A stretch of 64,000 nt of DNA, from assembly GCA_002083775.1 (NCBI GenBank), contig MTEI01000003.1, positions 310,001-374,000 of the forward strand, in the 5' to 3' direction. Every line of letters begins with the position of its first letter. The stretch's first letter is position 1. Below the pieces are notes generated by a model. It was not told the DNA's origin. It searched no databases and saw only the letters and a program-made list of their open reading frames with translations. The position numbers were made by a program, and so were the translations under genes. Below, piece after piece: positions 33,192 to 41,847 of the stretch. The stretch is from Rhodoferax ferrireducens. Its GTDB lineage: Bacteria; Pseudomonadota; Gammaproteobacteria; Burkholderiales; Burkholderiaceae_C.

Positions 33192-33634
33192 TACTTGCCG
33201 TTGATGGCCAGCAACTCTACTTCAAACAGCAGCGTCGCATCAGGCGGAATCACGCCACCTGCGCCGCGCGAGCCGTAGGCAATGCTGGCTGGGCAGGTGA
33301 GCTTGGCCTTGCCGCCGACCTTCATTCGCTGCACGCCTTCGGTCCAGCATTTGATGACGCCGGTCAAAGGGAACTCGATGGCTTGGTTGCGTTTGTACGA
33401 GCTGTCAAACTCACGGCCATCGGGAAATGTTCCGCGGTAATTGACCTTGACCATGTCACTGGCCAGCGGGCTGGCACCGGTGCCGTCTTTCAAAGAGCGA
33501 TACACCAGCCCGCTGGGGGTAACCACCGCGCCGGCCTCACTGGCAGCGGCCTCCAGCACCGCATCAGCGGCCCAAGCGGTGGACAAGGTGCTCAAAAGGG
33601 TGGCGAGGAGGGCGGTGCGTAAAGTTGTTTTCAT
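33191..33634 (-). CDS. FKBP-type peptidyl-prolyl cis-trans isomerase, exported
   Basis: 147 residues. The signal peptide (MKTTLRTALLATLLSTLSTAWA) targets it to the periplasm. A single FKBP domain (about 45-147) follows, with VKVNYRGTFPDGREFDSSYK, the pocket residues FPL..VIKCWTEGVQRMKVGGKAKLTCP, AYGSRGAGGVIPPDATLLFEVELL. The Trp, Tyr and Phe positions that line the FKBP pocket are present. It speeds proline isomerisation during folding of exported proteins. It is monocistronic and divergent from the kinase/P-loop fusion gene. Confidence 0.93.
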   Translation of the reverse strand: MKTTLRTALLATLLSTLSTAWAADAVLEAAASEAGAVVTPSGLVYRSLKDGTGASPLASDMVKVNYRGTFPDGREFDSSYKRNQAIEFPLTGVIKCWTEGVQRMKVGGKAKLTCPASIAYGSRGAGGVIPPDATLLFEVELLAINGK

Positions 33635-33710
33635 GGGGCCGATGTAGTGGGTTGTGACAAGGCGGCCATTGTCGCAGCCGGGTTGGGTGTGAAAGGCGGG
33701 CGTGGTTTTT

Positions 33711-33742
33711 CCCTCGTCCTCTGGGAGAGGGCGGGGTCAGGG
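33711..33742. repeat. Degenerate REP-like palindrome, CCCTCTCCC family
   Basis: CCCTCGTCCTCTGGGAGAGG, then GCGGGGTCAGGG. It resembles the unit in the oppD-oppF spacer, with mismatches in the left arm. It lies just upstream of the kinase/P-loop fusion gene. Confidence 0.5.
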
Positions 33743-33779
33743 CGCTTACGCACAGTCAATTTGCACTGAGTCTGGCATC

Positions 33780-35312
33780 ATGGCCGATATGCATCAGACC
33801 TTGCCACCGTTCATTCATTGCCTGCTGGATCCGCAGCGCTACCCGGGTGAGGTGGCGCGAATTGAGCTGGTCGAAACCCACATCTCCTGGGTTTTTCTGG
33901 CTGGAGACTTTGCCTACAAGCTCAAAAAACCGGTCAAGCTGCCTTTTCTGGACTTCAGCACGCTGGCGCTGCGGCACCGAGCCTGCTTGGACGAGCTGCG
34001 GCTGAACCGCCGCCTGGCGCCTGACATTTATCTGGATGTGCTGCCGCTGATCAACACGCCCGAGGGGCCGCAATGGGGTGCGGCGGGTGACGAGGGTAAA
34101 ACGGGCAAGGTGGCTGACTACGCGGTGCGCATGCGGCGCTTTGATGAAGCCGGGCGGCTGGACCACGTCTGCCAGCGCGGCGAACTGCGCCCGGCGCACC
34201 TGTCTGACCTGGCCCAGACGCTGGCCGCTTTCCACGCCGCTGCCGCCAGCGCGCCGCCCGCGTCGCGTTTTGGCGAGCCCGCGCAGGTGCTGGCGCCGAT
34301 GCTGGACAATTTCACCGACCTCCAACGCATGCTGCACCCCGACGCGGGTGACGACGTGGCGGTGCGCTTGGCCCGGTTGGAGGCTTGGACCCGCGCACAG
34401 TACCAGCAACTGGCACCCCTGCTGCGCGCACGCAAGCTCAGTGGCCGCGTGCGCGAATGCCACGGCGACCTGCATCTGGCCAACCTGGTGCTGATCAACG
34501 GCCGGGTGCGCCTGTTTGATTGTCTGGAGTTCAACGAAGACCTGCGCTGGATCGATGTGGCCAGCGACATCGCCTTCACTTACATCGACCTGCTGGAGCA
34601 CGGCCAGCTGGGTCTGGCCAACTGGTTTGTCGATGAAGTCATCAGCCACAGTGGTGACGATCAGGTGGCGCTGCTGCTGCGCTTCTACGCGGTGTACCGC
34701 TGCTTGGTGCGCGCCAAGGTGGCCGCCATCCGCGTCAACCAGACGCACACCGACACGGCCGAGGTGCTGTCCGATATAGCGCTGGCCGAGCGCTTGGTGA
34801 CGCCCAAGCCGCCGCAACTTACCATCACCCACGGTGTGTCGGGCTGTGGCAAAACCTGGCTGACCGACCAATGGTTGCAAAGCGACACGCGGTTGCCCAC
34901 GCTGCGCCTGCGCGCCGATGTGCAGCGCAAGCGGCTGTTCGGGCTGGACAGCAGCGCACACACCAGCTCAAAGGTGAACGCGGGCATCTACTCGCCGCAG
35001 GCGCACCAGCGCACTTATGCCCATCTGCGCGACGTGGCGGCCAGCTGGCTGCGCGCCGACTGGTCGGTGGTGGTGGACGCGACTTTTTTGAAGCGTGCCG
35101 ACCGCGACGCCTTTCGCGCGCTGGCGCTGGAGCACGGCGCAGCCTTTGCCATCCTGGCGCCGCATGCCACGCCCGAGCAATTGCAGCAACGCATCACCGC
35201 CCGCCAGTCGCTGGGGGCAGATGCCTCCGAGGCCACGCTGGCGGTGCTGGCGCAACAGTTGCGCGAACTCGAGCCGCTGGGGACGGAGGAAGGCCCGGTG
35301 CTCAACGGTTGA
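33780..35312 (+). CDS. Fusion of an aminoglycoside-phosphotransferase-like kinase and a P-loop kinase
   Basis: 510 residues from ATG 33780 (MADMHQTLPPF). The N-terminal ~340 residues have an APH-like kinase fold: HGDLHLANLVLINGRVRLFD (catalytic H-x-D-x4-N and metal Asp). The C-terminal ~165 residues form a P-loop kinase domain with Walker A GVSGCGKTW and RLRADVQRKRLFGL, similar to gluconate-kinase/zeta-toxin-like small kinases. This two-domain layout is a recurrent bacterial family (COG2187 plus COG0645) with no established substrate. It is not evidence of antibiotic resistance. No operon partner is visible. Confidence 0.85.
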   Translation: MADMHQTLPPFIHCLLDPQRYPGEVARIELVETHISWVFLAGDFAYKLKKPVKLPFLDFSTLALRHRACLDELRLNRRLAPDIYLDVLPLINTPEGPQWGAAGDEGKTGKVADYAVRMRRFDEAGRLDHVCQRGELRPAHLSDLAQTLAAFHAAAASAPPASRFGEPAQVLAPMLDNFTDLQRMLHPDAGDDVAVRLARLEAWTRAQYQQLAPLLRARKLSGRVRECHGDLHLANLVLINGRVRLFDCLEFNEDLRWIDVASDIAFTYIDLLEHGQLGLANWFVDEVISHSGDDQVALLLRFYAVYRCLVRAKVAAIRVNQTHTDTAEVLSDIALAERLVTPKPPQLTITHGVSGCGKTWLTDQWLQSDTRLPTLRLRADVQRKRLFGLDSSAHTSSKVNAGIYSPQAHQRTYAHLRDVAASWLRADWSVVVDATFLKRADRDAFRALALEHGAAFAILAPHATPEQLQQRITARQSLGADASEATLAVLAQQLRELEPLGTEEGPVLNG

Positions 35313-35454
35313 TCGATGGCACACCGCTGGTGGGGGGTGGATCGATGTTCAGGGTGAATAGAAAGAACCCAGAACAAGCCTTTTAAAACAAGAGCTTGCT
35401 TCGATTCGTGAATAGATAAAGTTGACAAGCCAGCACGTTCGACCCCCACCCTGC

Positions 35455-35487
35455 AAAAAGCCCCGCAGTCATTGACTCGCGGGGCTT
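35455..35487 (-). terminator. Intrinsic terminator downstream of htpG
   Basis: On the minus strand, AAGCCCCGC, a 12-base loop and GCGGGGCTT are followed by TTT, so a 9-bp stem and a five-base T-run. It follows the AGCCCTT palindrome after htpG, giving two hairpins in series. The remaining 254-base gap before the kinase gene holds nothing else visible. Confidence 0.75.
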
Positions 35488-35510
35488 GGATGTTTGAATA
35501 GCTACTTATT

Positions 35511-35555
35511 CAATAGCTATTAGCCCTTTTGTATAAAGGGCTAGAGGCATATTTC
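35511..35555. repeat. Palindromic repeat, AGCCCTT family, copy 11
   Basis: CAATAGCTATTAGCCCTTTT, then GTATAAAGGGCTAGAGGC. AGCCCTTT (35522-35529) pairs with AAAGGGCT (35535-35542). An extra half-copy AATAGCTACTTATT precedes it. It lies between the convergent kinase-fusion and htpG genes and is one of the best-preserved copies. Confidence 0.82.
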
Positions 35556-35566
35556 TTATATAAGAA

Positions 35567-37567
35567 TCACACCAGCAGCGCATTCACCCGTTTGACATAA
35601 GCGGCCGGGTCTTCGGGCAAGCCGCCTTCGGCCAGCAGCGCCTGGTCGAACAGGATGTGCGCCAGGTCGTTGAAGTTGGGTGAGCCGTCGAGCTTTTTTA
35701 CCAGCGGGTGTTCGGCGTTGACTTCCAGCACCGGCTTGGTGTCGGGGGCGGTCTGACCGGCTTGCTTCAACATGCGCGCCAGCTGGGTGCTCATGCCGTG
35801 GTCTTGCACCACCAGGCAGGCAGGCGAATCCACCAGGCGGGTGGTCACACGCACGTCTTCGGCCTTGTCCTTCAGCGCTTCTTTCAGCTTGGCCAGCAGC
35901 GGTTTGAAGGCTTCGGCGGCTTCATCAAAGGCTTTTTTCTCGGTCTCGTCCTGCAGCTTGCCCAGATCGACCTGGCCCTTGGCCACGCTTTGAAGCGGCG
36001 TGCCGTCAAACTCGTACAGGTAGTTCAGCGCCCACTCGTCCACGCGGTCGGTCATCAGCAGCACTTCAATGCCTTTTTTCTTGAACACTTCCAGCTGCGG
36101 GCTGTTCTTGGCGGCGGCTAGGGTGTCGGCGGTGATGAAGTAGATGGCTTCCTGGCCGTCTTTCATACGCGCTTTGTAGTCGGCAAAACTGACCGTCACG
36201 CCGTCGGTGGTGCTGCTGGCAAAACGCAGCAGCTTGGCGATGCGTTCCTTGTTGCCAAAGTCTTCGCCCAGGCCTTCTTTCAGCACGGCGCCAAATTCCT
36301 TGTAGAACTTGGTGTATTTGCCGGCGTTGGCTTCCGCCTCGGCCTTGTCTTCGGCGCTGAGCACATCGGTCACGCCTTCTGCTGACGCGGTGGCTTCCGG
36401 CAGCTTGTCGTTTTTGGCCAGGTCTTCCAGCATGCCCAGCACACGTTTGGTGCAACCTTCGCGGATGGCTTTGACGTCGCGGCTTTCTTGCAGCAGTTCA
36501 CGGCTCACGTTCAGCGGCAGGTCACTCGAATCGACCACGCCCTTCACAAAGCGCAGGTAGGTCGGCATCAGGTTGTCGGCATCGTCCATGATGAAGACGC
36601 GCTTGACATACAGCTTGACGCCGGCCGACTTTTCGCGGTTGTACAAGTCAAACGGGGCTTTGCCGGGGATGTACAGCAGCTGGGTGTACTCGGTACTGCC
36701 TTCCACGCGGTTGTGGGTGTAGGCCAGCGGCGCGTCCGTGTCGTGGCTGATCTGTTTGTAAAACTCGGTGTATTCCTCAAACGTGATGTCTTTTTTTGCG
36801 CGCGACCAGATGGCGTTGGCCTTGTTGACGGTTTCCCACTCACCGGTTTTGACCATGCCACCGGGCTGGCGGCCGCCGTTTTCATCACTCGGGTTGATCA
36901 GCTCGCCGTCTTTCCACTCTTCCTTTTCCATCAGGATGGGCAGGCTGATGTGGTCAGAGTATTTGCTGATGATGCTTTTGATCTTCCAGGCGCTGGCGTA
37001 ATCCAGCGCATCGTCGCGCAGGTGCAGCGTGACGCTGGTGCCGCGCTCGGCGCGCTCGATCGGTTCCACCTCAAAGTTACCGGCACCACCGCTGACCCAG
37101 CGCACACCTTCCGCTGCGGGCAGCCCGGCGCGGCGGGTTTCGACGGTGATCTTGTCGGCAACGATGAAGCCCGAGTAAAAACCCACGCCAAACTGGCCAA
37201 TCAACTGGCCTTGCTGCGAGGCGTTGGCTTTCTGGTCGCCGGTGAGCTTGCTCATGAAGTCTTTGGTGCCGCTCTTGGCAATGGTGCCCAGGTGCTCCAC
37301 GGCTTCGATCTCGCTCATGCCGATGCCGTTGTCGGTGATGGTCAACGTCTTGGCATCCTTGTCAAAGGTGACCTTGACCTTGAGTTCAGAGTCCGACTCG
37401 TACAACGCAGTGTCGTTGATGGCCTCAAAACGCAGCTTGTCGCAGGCATCCGACGCGTTGGACACCAGCTCGCGCAGAAAAATCTCTTTGTTGGAGTACA
37501 GCGAGTGCGTGACCAGGTGCAGCAGTTGTGCCACTTCGGCCTGGAAGGAAAGGGTTTGTTTGCTCAT
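35567..37567 (-). CDS. htpG: Molecular chaperone HtpG (bacterial Hsp90)
   Basis: 666 residues; E. coli HtpG is 624, with the difference spread over loops. The N-terminal GHKL ATPase is complete: [38 protein letters not shown]. The middle domain carries the catalytic Arg region ([13 protein letters not shown]), and the C-terminal dimerisation domain closes the protein. It remodels client proteins in the cytoplasm with DnaK. A CTTGAA heat-shock-like promoter lies upstream, and a terminator with a palindrome lies downstream, so it is a single-gene unit. Confidence 0.96.
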   Translation of the reverse strand: MSKQTLSFQAEVAQLLHLVTHSLYSNKEIFLRELVSNASDACDKLRFEAINDTALYESDSELKVKVTFDKDAKTLTITDNGIGMSEIEAVEHLGTIAKSGTKDFMSKLTGDQKANASQQGQLIGQFGVGFYSGFIVADKITVETRRAGLPAAEGVRWVSGGAGNFEVEPIERAERGTSVTLHLRDDALDYASAWKIKSIISKYSDHISLPILMEKEEWKDGELINPSDENGGRQPGGMVKTGEWETVNKANAIWSRAKKDITFEEYTEFYKQISHDTDAPLAYTHNRVEGSTEYTQLLYIPGKAPFDLYNREKSAGVKLYVKRVFIMDDADNLMPTYLRFVKGVVDSSDLPLNVSRELLQESRDVKAIREGCTKRVLGMLEDLAKNDKLPEATASAEGVTDVLSAEDKAEAEANAGKYTKFYKEFGAVLKEGLGEDFGNKERIAKLLRFASSTTDGVTVSFADYKARMKDGQEAIYFITADTLAAAKNSPQLEVFKKKGIEVLLMTDRVDEWALNYLYEFDGTPLQSVAKGQVDLGKLQDETEKKAFDEAAEAFKPLLAKLKEALKDKAEDVRVTTRLVDSPACLVVQDHGMSTQLARMLKQAGQTAPDTKPVLEVNAEHPLVKKLDGSPNFNDLAHILFDQALLAEGGLPEDPAAYVKRVNALLV

Positions 37568-37638
37568 GGGGTTGGAGTGTTCTCAAAGCATTAAAAAAAC
37601 CAGCACACTGGGGCGGCTGGTACAGAAACGAAAATTCA

Positions 37639-37665
37639 GTTGCGGGCGATGTCGGCAAATTCAAG
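37639..37665 (-). promoter_or_regulatory. Candidate sigma-32 (RpoH) promoter of htpG
   Basis: On the minus strand, CCCCCTTGAA ends at 37660; after a 13-base spacer comes CCCGCAAC (37646-37639), a partial match to the CCCCAT-type -10. The spacing equals that of the hsp20 candidate. The start codon is about 70 bases downstream. Confidence 0.45.
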
Positions 37666-37741
37666 GGGGTCTCTTGGCCTGTACTTGACATGAAAAGGAT
37701 CGAAACCCTAAACTGCCTTACCGAATTGTAAGGAGCGAACC

Positions 37742-37993
37742 ATGCTGGCCACGATGACGAGTAAATCGCAGATCACCCTGCCCAAAGACATTCGCACCCT
37801 GCTGCAGCTTGAGCCTGGCGACAAAGTCGCGTTTTTGCCCATGCCAGATGGGCAGATCACCGTATCCAAAGCCAGCAAGGCCTCTTTCGCCCAGTTGCGC
37901 GGCATCTTGCCCCCGCCAGCGCGTGCCTTTACTGTTGAAGAAATGGACCAGGCGGTGCAGGACGCTGTGGCGGACAAACATGCTCGCGCTTGA
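37742..37993 (+). CDS. SpoVT/AbrB-domain antitoxin, VapB/MazE-like
   Basis: 83 residues. The swapped-hairpin DNA-binding domain is typical: TMTSKSQITLPKDIRTLLQLEPGDKVAFLPMPDGQITV. The C-terminal tail (FAQLRGILPPPARAFTVEEMDQAVQDAV) is the toxin-binding part. It overlaps the downstream PIN gene by 14 bases and would repress its own operon. It diverges from htpG. Confidence 0.88.
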   Translation: MLATMTSKSQITLPKDIRTLLQLEPGDKVAFLPMPDGQITVSKASKASFAQLRGILPPPARAFTVEEMDQAVQDAVADKHARA

Positions 37994-38381
37994 CACCAAC
38001 CTTCTGGTTCGACTCATCACCAATGACGACCCGGTACAGGCCCAGCGGGTACAGGAGGCGCTGGACGAAGAACTGGAAGCGGGCCATGAATGTATGGTGG
38101 GCCAGGTTGTTTTGTGTGAACTGGTCTGGGTGCTTGGGCGGCTGTACGGCTATTCAACGGCGCAATGCCAACAAACGGTGGGCGAACTGCTGGGTTTTGC
38201 GGGTTTGCGTTTTGAGTCGATGCCGGTCGTGATGCTCGCCTTCAAAGCCTGGCATCAGCATGGCGGTGATTGGGCCGACCATCTGATTGGGGCACAAATG
38301 CAGGCTTTGGGCTGCGATGCAGTCCTGACGCTGGACCAGCGCGCGGGGCGGGCCGCCACGCATCGGCTACTGGCTGGCTGA
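37980..38381 (+). CDS. PIN-domain ribonuclease toxin, VapC family
   Basis: 133 residues from ATG 37980 (MLALDTNLLVRLITNDDPVQ), overlapping the antitoxin stop. The PIN catalytic carboxylates are visible: Asp in ALDTNLLVR, Glu in LCELVWVL, Asp in GGDWADHLIG and Asp in LTLDQRA. All four expected acidic positions are present, so it is likely an active RNase. It is neutralised by the upstream AbrB-type antitoxin. This is a second, unrelated PIN toxin in the window beside the DUF3368 pair. Confidence 0.9.
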   Translation: MLALDTNLLVRLITNDDPVQAQRVQEALDEELEAGHECMVGQVVLCELVWVLGRLYGYSTAQCQQTVGELLGFAGLRFESMPVVMLAFKAWHQHGGDWADHLIGAQMQALGCDAVLTLDQRAGRAATHRLLAG

Positions 38382-38448
38382 CTTCCCGGCCCAACCGCTC
38401 AGGGTGGTTAAGCACGAGTGATTTCTTCTGTCAGTTACTTCAAAAAGT

Positions 38449-38490
38449 AGAGTAGTCAGCCCTTTATCTATAAGGGCCAGAGCCATATTC
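38449..38490. repeat. Palindromic repeat, AGCCCTT family, copy 12
   Basis: CAGCCCTTTATCTATAAGGG, with AGCCCTT (38458-38464) facing AAGGGC (38472-38477), then CAGAGCCATATT. It lies between the convergent vapC and TRAP permease stop codons. Confidence 0.75.
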
Positions 38491-38491
38491 T

Positions 38492-40687
38492 TTAAGCAAG
38501 ACTGGCCCGAGGTGACTCGCGCCAGCTTTTGAACTGACGCAACATCACCGGCACCACCATCGCCACCCCGATCAGCGTGGCGGTCAAGCTGGGCGCCACC
38601 ATCAGCAGCGCGGCTGAGATACACAGCGCCTGCTCCCAGCGTTTCATTTCGACCAGGAAGAACTTGGAAAACGCCATCGCCAGGAAGGTGATGCCCAGGA
38701 TGCAGCCAACGAAAGTGACCGAGAAGTCATACCAGGTGAAGCCCTTGGCCACCAGAATCAGCGACGGCGAGAAGACAAACACAAACGGCACCAGCGCCTT
38801 GGCAATGCCCAGGCGGAACGCGGTGTTGCCGGTCTTGAATGGGTCACTGCCCGCCATGCCCGCCGCCGCATACGCCGCTAGTGCCACCGGCGGGGTGATG
38901 TCGGCCAGCACCCCGTAATAAAACACAAAGAAGTGCGCCACCAGCGGCTCCACACCGAGCTGCACCAGAGTCGGTGCGGCCACCGTCACCATGATGATGT
39001 AGTTGGCGGTGGTCGGAATGCCCGCGCCCATCAAAATGCAGACTGCTGCTGTCATCACCAGCGCCGCCAGCAGGGTGAGCGACTGGAAGGCGATCAGGTA
39101 GCTGGGGATGATGCTGCTCAGGCCTCCGGCAATGGTTTGCGCCGCCCCGGTGATGATGAAGCTGATCTTGAAGCCCACCCCGGTGAGCGTGACCACCCCA
39201 ATCACGATGCCCACGGTGGCGGCCGCAGCGCCCACCGCCAGCGCGTATTTGGCACCGGTCTCAAAGGCTTCGACCAGTACCTTGGGTTCAATCCGGCCAC
39301 GAATCTTCAGGCCGCGCATCGCCGCCGCCGTCAGCACAACACTCCCCGCAAAGATGCCCAGTTTGACCATCTCGTCCAGGTTGGTGAACGCCACGGCCAG
39401 CAGCGCCAGATGCAGCACCACCATCAGCCCCCAGTTTTTGGCGCTGTTGCCTCGCACCGAGGTGGTCAGCCCGACGATGGCACTCGAGGTGATGCCCACA
39501 AACGCCGCCAGATACGGCGTGCGCCCGCTGACCAGAATGCTGATCAAAAAGAACAGCGGGATCAGCGTCGGCCAGCGCATCTTCATGCTCTGGCGCAGCT
39601 TGGGCATTTCTTCCTCGGTCAGGCCGCGCAGGCCGTAACGCTTGGCCTCAAAGTGCACCTGCATGAAGACGCCGAAAAAGTGCATGAATGCCGGCACGAT
39701 GGCCGCCGTGATGATGGTCTGGTATGGCAGGCCCAAAAATTCGATCATCAAAAACGCCGCTGCGCCCAACACCGGCGGCGTGATCTGTCCGCCGGTTGAT
39801 GCAGCCGCTTCCACTGCACCGGCAAAGTGGCGCTGGTAACCGACGCGGATCATGGCCGGAATGGTCAGCGAGCCGACTGTGACCGCATTGGCCACCGACG
39901 AGCCTGACAACATGCCGAACATGGCCGAGCCAAACACACTCACCTTGGCCGGGCCACCGGCGTACCGCCCGGCAATGCTCGACGCGATGTCCAGAAACAG
40001 CTGCCCCAATCCGATGCGCGTGGCCATTACGCCAAACAGTACAAAGTGAAATACGTAGGTGGCCACCACGCCGACTGCCACACCGTAAATACCCTGGCTG
40101 GTGAGGTACTGGTGGTTGATGAACTGGCTCCAGCTCGATCCGGCGTGCTGCAGCAAACCCGGGAAATATTGGCCAAACAGTGAATAAAAGGTGAAGCCCA
40201 GCGCAATCACCGGCAGCGGCCAGCCCATGCTGCGCCGCGTGGCTTCCAGCAGCGCCACAAACAGCACGGTGCCAAACACCACGTCGTAGTTGTTCGGGTT
40301 GCCAACTCGAAACGCCAGGTCTTCAAAGGTGTAGGGGATGTACAGCACGGCAATCGCCACGCCAATGCCCAGCAACCAGTCATAGATTGGAATACCACCG
40401 GGCGAGGCCAGGCTGTGGCGCACCGTGCGGTTTTCCGCAGCCTTGCTGCCAGCAAACACCAAAAAAATCAAGCCCAGCACAAACGCCAAGTGCACGCCAC
40501 GGTGGGTGGTTTCGCGCAGCAGGCCAAAACCGGCGGTGTAGTAGTGAAAACAGCTCAGGGTGATCAGCAGCCATTTGATCAGCACGGTGGCCGGCGGCAC
40601 CGAGGGGCGGAAACGCATCTCGGGGTCGAACTTTTCCTCCATGGCCAGGAGTTGTTTGTCATCGGGCAAGGTGGTGGCTTGGCTCAT
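38492..40687 (-). CDS. TRAP transporter fused 4TM/12TM permease (TAXI type)
   Basis: 731 residues with about 17-18 hydrophobic segments. The N-terminal third corresponds to the small DctQ-like subunit, and the rest to the DctM-like large subunit (GMLSGSSVANAVTVGSLTIPAMIRVGY, GAGIPTTANYIIMVTVAAPTLV, FVFYYGVLADITPPVALAAYAAAGMAGSDPFKTG). This fused form goes with TAXI binding proteins, and one is encoded directly upstream on the same strand. It is a secondary, ion-gradient-driven importer. The substrate is unknown. Confidence 0.93.
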   Translation of the reverse strand: MSQATTLPDDKQLLAMEEKFDPEMRFRPSVPPATVLIKWLLITLSCFHYYTAGFGLLRETTHRGVHLAFVLGLIFLVFAGSKAAENRTVRHSLASPGGIPIYDWLLGIGVAIAVLYIPYTFEDLAFRVGNPNNYDVVFGTVLFVALLEATRRSMGWPLPVIALGFTFYSLFGQYFPGLLQHAGSSWSQFINHQYLTSQGIYGVAVGVVATYVFHFVLFGVMATRIGLGQLFLDIASSIAGRYAGGPAKVSVFGSAMFGMLSGSSVANAVTVGSLTIPAMIRVGYQRHFAGAVEAAASTGGQITPPVLGAAAFLMIEFLGLPYQTIITAAIVPAFMHFFGVFMQVHFEAKRYGLRGLTEEEMPKLRQSMKMRWPTLIPLFFLISILVSGRTPYLAAFVGITSSAIVGLTTSVRGNSAKNWGLMVVLHLALLAVAFTNLDEMVKLGIFAGSVVLTAAAMRGLKIRGRIEPKVLVEAFETGAKYALAVGAAAATVGIVIGVVTLTGVGFKISFIITGAAQTIAGGLSSIIPSYLIAFQSLTLLAALVMTAAVCILMGAGIPTTANYIIMVTVAAPTLVQLGVEPLVAHFFVFYYGVLADITPPVALAAYAAAGMAGSDPFKTGNTAFRLGIAKALVPFVFVFSPSLILVAKGFTWYDFSVTFVGCILGITFLAMAFSKFFLVEMKRWEQALCISAALLMVAPSLTATLIGVAMVVPVMLRQFKSWRESPRASLA

Positions 40688-40714
40688 ACTTGTTTTCTTG
40701 TGGCTACCAACGAC

Positions 40715-40742
40715 AACGGGCGGAAAAAGTGTTCCGCCCGTT
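40715..40742 (-). other. Perfect 11-bp hairpin between the TAXI binding-protein and TRAP permease genes
   Basis: AACGGGCGGAA (40715-40725), six-base loop, TTCCGCCCGTT (40732-40742). No T-run follows on the minus strand. It lies in the 81-base intercistronic gap and probably protects the binding-protein mRNA or attenuates read-through into the permease. Confidence 0.7.
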
Positions 40743-40768
40743 CAGGTTAAATCAGTGACGGCTGAGGC

Positions 40769-41722
40769 TTATTTCAGCGCACCGGCTTCTTTGTAAAACT
40801 TCTCGGCACCCGGGTGATACGGAATGCCTACGCCCTGCACGGCATTTTGCAGCGTGATGTATTTGCCCTTGGCATGGCCAGCGGCCAGGGTTTTCTGGGC
40901 GGCATCGCTGTAGAGCGCCTTGGTGATCTGGTACACGGTTTCGGTGTCGGCCTTGTCGCTGGTCACCAGTTGTGCGCCCAGCGCCAGGGTTTTGACCGCT
41001 GGCACGCCCTTGTAGGTTTCAGCCGGAATGGTGTCCACGGCAAAGAAGCTGCTGGACTTGCGCAGGCTCTCAGCCGCTGCGCCGTCAATCGGCAGCAATT
41101 CAATGCCACCACCCGCGCTGGCCAGCTCGGCAATGGCACCCGCAGGCGCGCCGCCGGTGAAGAAGAAGGCATCCAGCGCGCCGTCTTTCATTTTGTCGCC
41201 AGCCTGGTTGGGCTTGATGTACTCGGGTTTGATGTCAGATTCTTTGATGCCGTAGGCGGCCAGCACCAGGCGGGCGTTGATCAGCGTGCCGGAGCCGGGT
41301 TCGTCCAGCGCCACGCGTTTGCCTTTCAGGTCGGCAATGCTCTTGAAGCCCGCGCCTTTTTTCACCACCACGTGGATGCTCTCGGGGTACAGGTTGGCAA
41401 TCATGCGCAGGCCGTCCACCTTGGGCTTGCCTTCAAAAATGCCGGTACCGGTTTGCGCCCAGGTGGCCACGTCCGACTGGCTGAAACCCGCTTCCATCGC
41501 ACCGCCCGCCACGCCATTGACATTGGCCAGAGAGCCGTTGCTGGCTTGCGCCGTGGCGATGATCTTGCCCGGCTGCGAAACGGCGTTGGCGATCATGCCG
41601 CCCACAGGGTAGTAAGTGCCAGCGGTGCCGCCGGTGCCGATACGGAAAAACTGCTGCGCGCTGGCGGTACCAACGAGCGCGGCAGAGGCCACAACGGCGG
41701 CTGCAAGGAATTTCAGTTTCAT
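40769..41722 (-). CDS. TAXI-family TRAP transporter solute-binding protein
   Basis: 317 residues with a signal peptide (MKLKFLAAAVVASAALVGTASA) for periplasmic export. The TAXI hallmark is right after it: FFRIGTGGTAGTYYPVGGMIAN. Ligand-cleft motifs follow (LKGKRVALDEPGSGTLINARLVLAAYG, DAFFFTGGAPAGAIAELA). It delivers an unknown substrate, often glutamate-like or another organic acid in this family, to the fused TRAP permease downstream. Higher expression than the permease is expected from the intervening hairpin. Confidence 0.94.
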   Translation of the reverse strand: MKLKFLAAAVVASAALVGTASAQQFFRIGTGGTAGTYYPVGGMIANAVSQPGKIIATAQASNGSLANVNGVAGGAMEAGFSQSDVATWAQTGTGIFEGKPKVDGLRMIANLYPESIHVVVKKGAGFKSIADLKGKRVALDEPGSGTLINARLVLAAYGIKESDIKPEYIKPNQAGDKMKDGALDAFFFTGGAPAGAIAELASAGGGIELLPIDGAAAESLRKSSSFFAVDTIPAETYKGVPAVKTLALGAQLVTSDKADTETVYQITKALYSDAAQKTLAAGHAKGKYITLQNAVQGVGIPYHPGAEKFYKEAGALK

Positions 41723-41847
41723 GGGTCGCTCCTGAGGGTTGAAGAAGTGGATGGAAATGGCTGCCGAAACAAAGTTGGCAGTTTACCCCCGAGTGGGTGC
41801 CAGTCAGCTTGCAGAAAGCCAGCGATTGGCGAGGAGTTGGACCGGTT

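Noticed and set aside
33756-34961. A 401-codon minus-strand frame opposite the kinase/P-loop fusion
   Set aside because: Antisense shadow with no recognisable motif.
33780-35312. Reading the APH-like domain as an aminoglycoside-resistance gene
   Set aside because: The fold is shared by many metabolic kinases, and the fusion to a P-loop domain marks a chromosomal family of unknown function.
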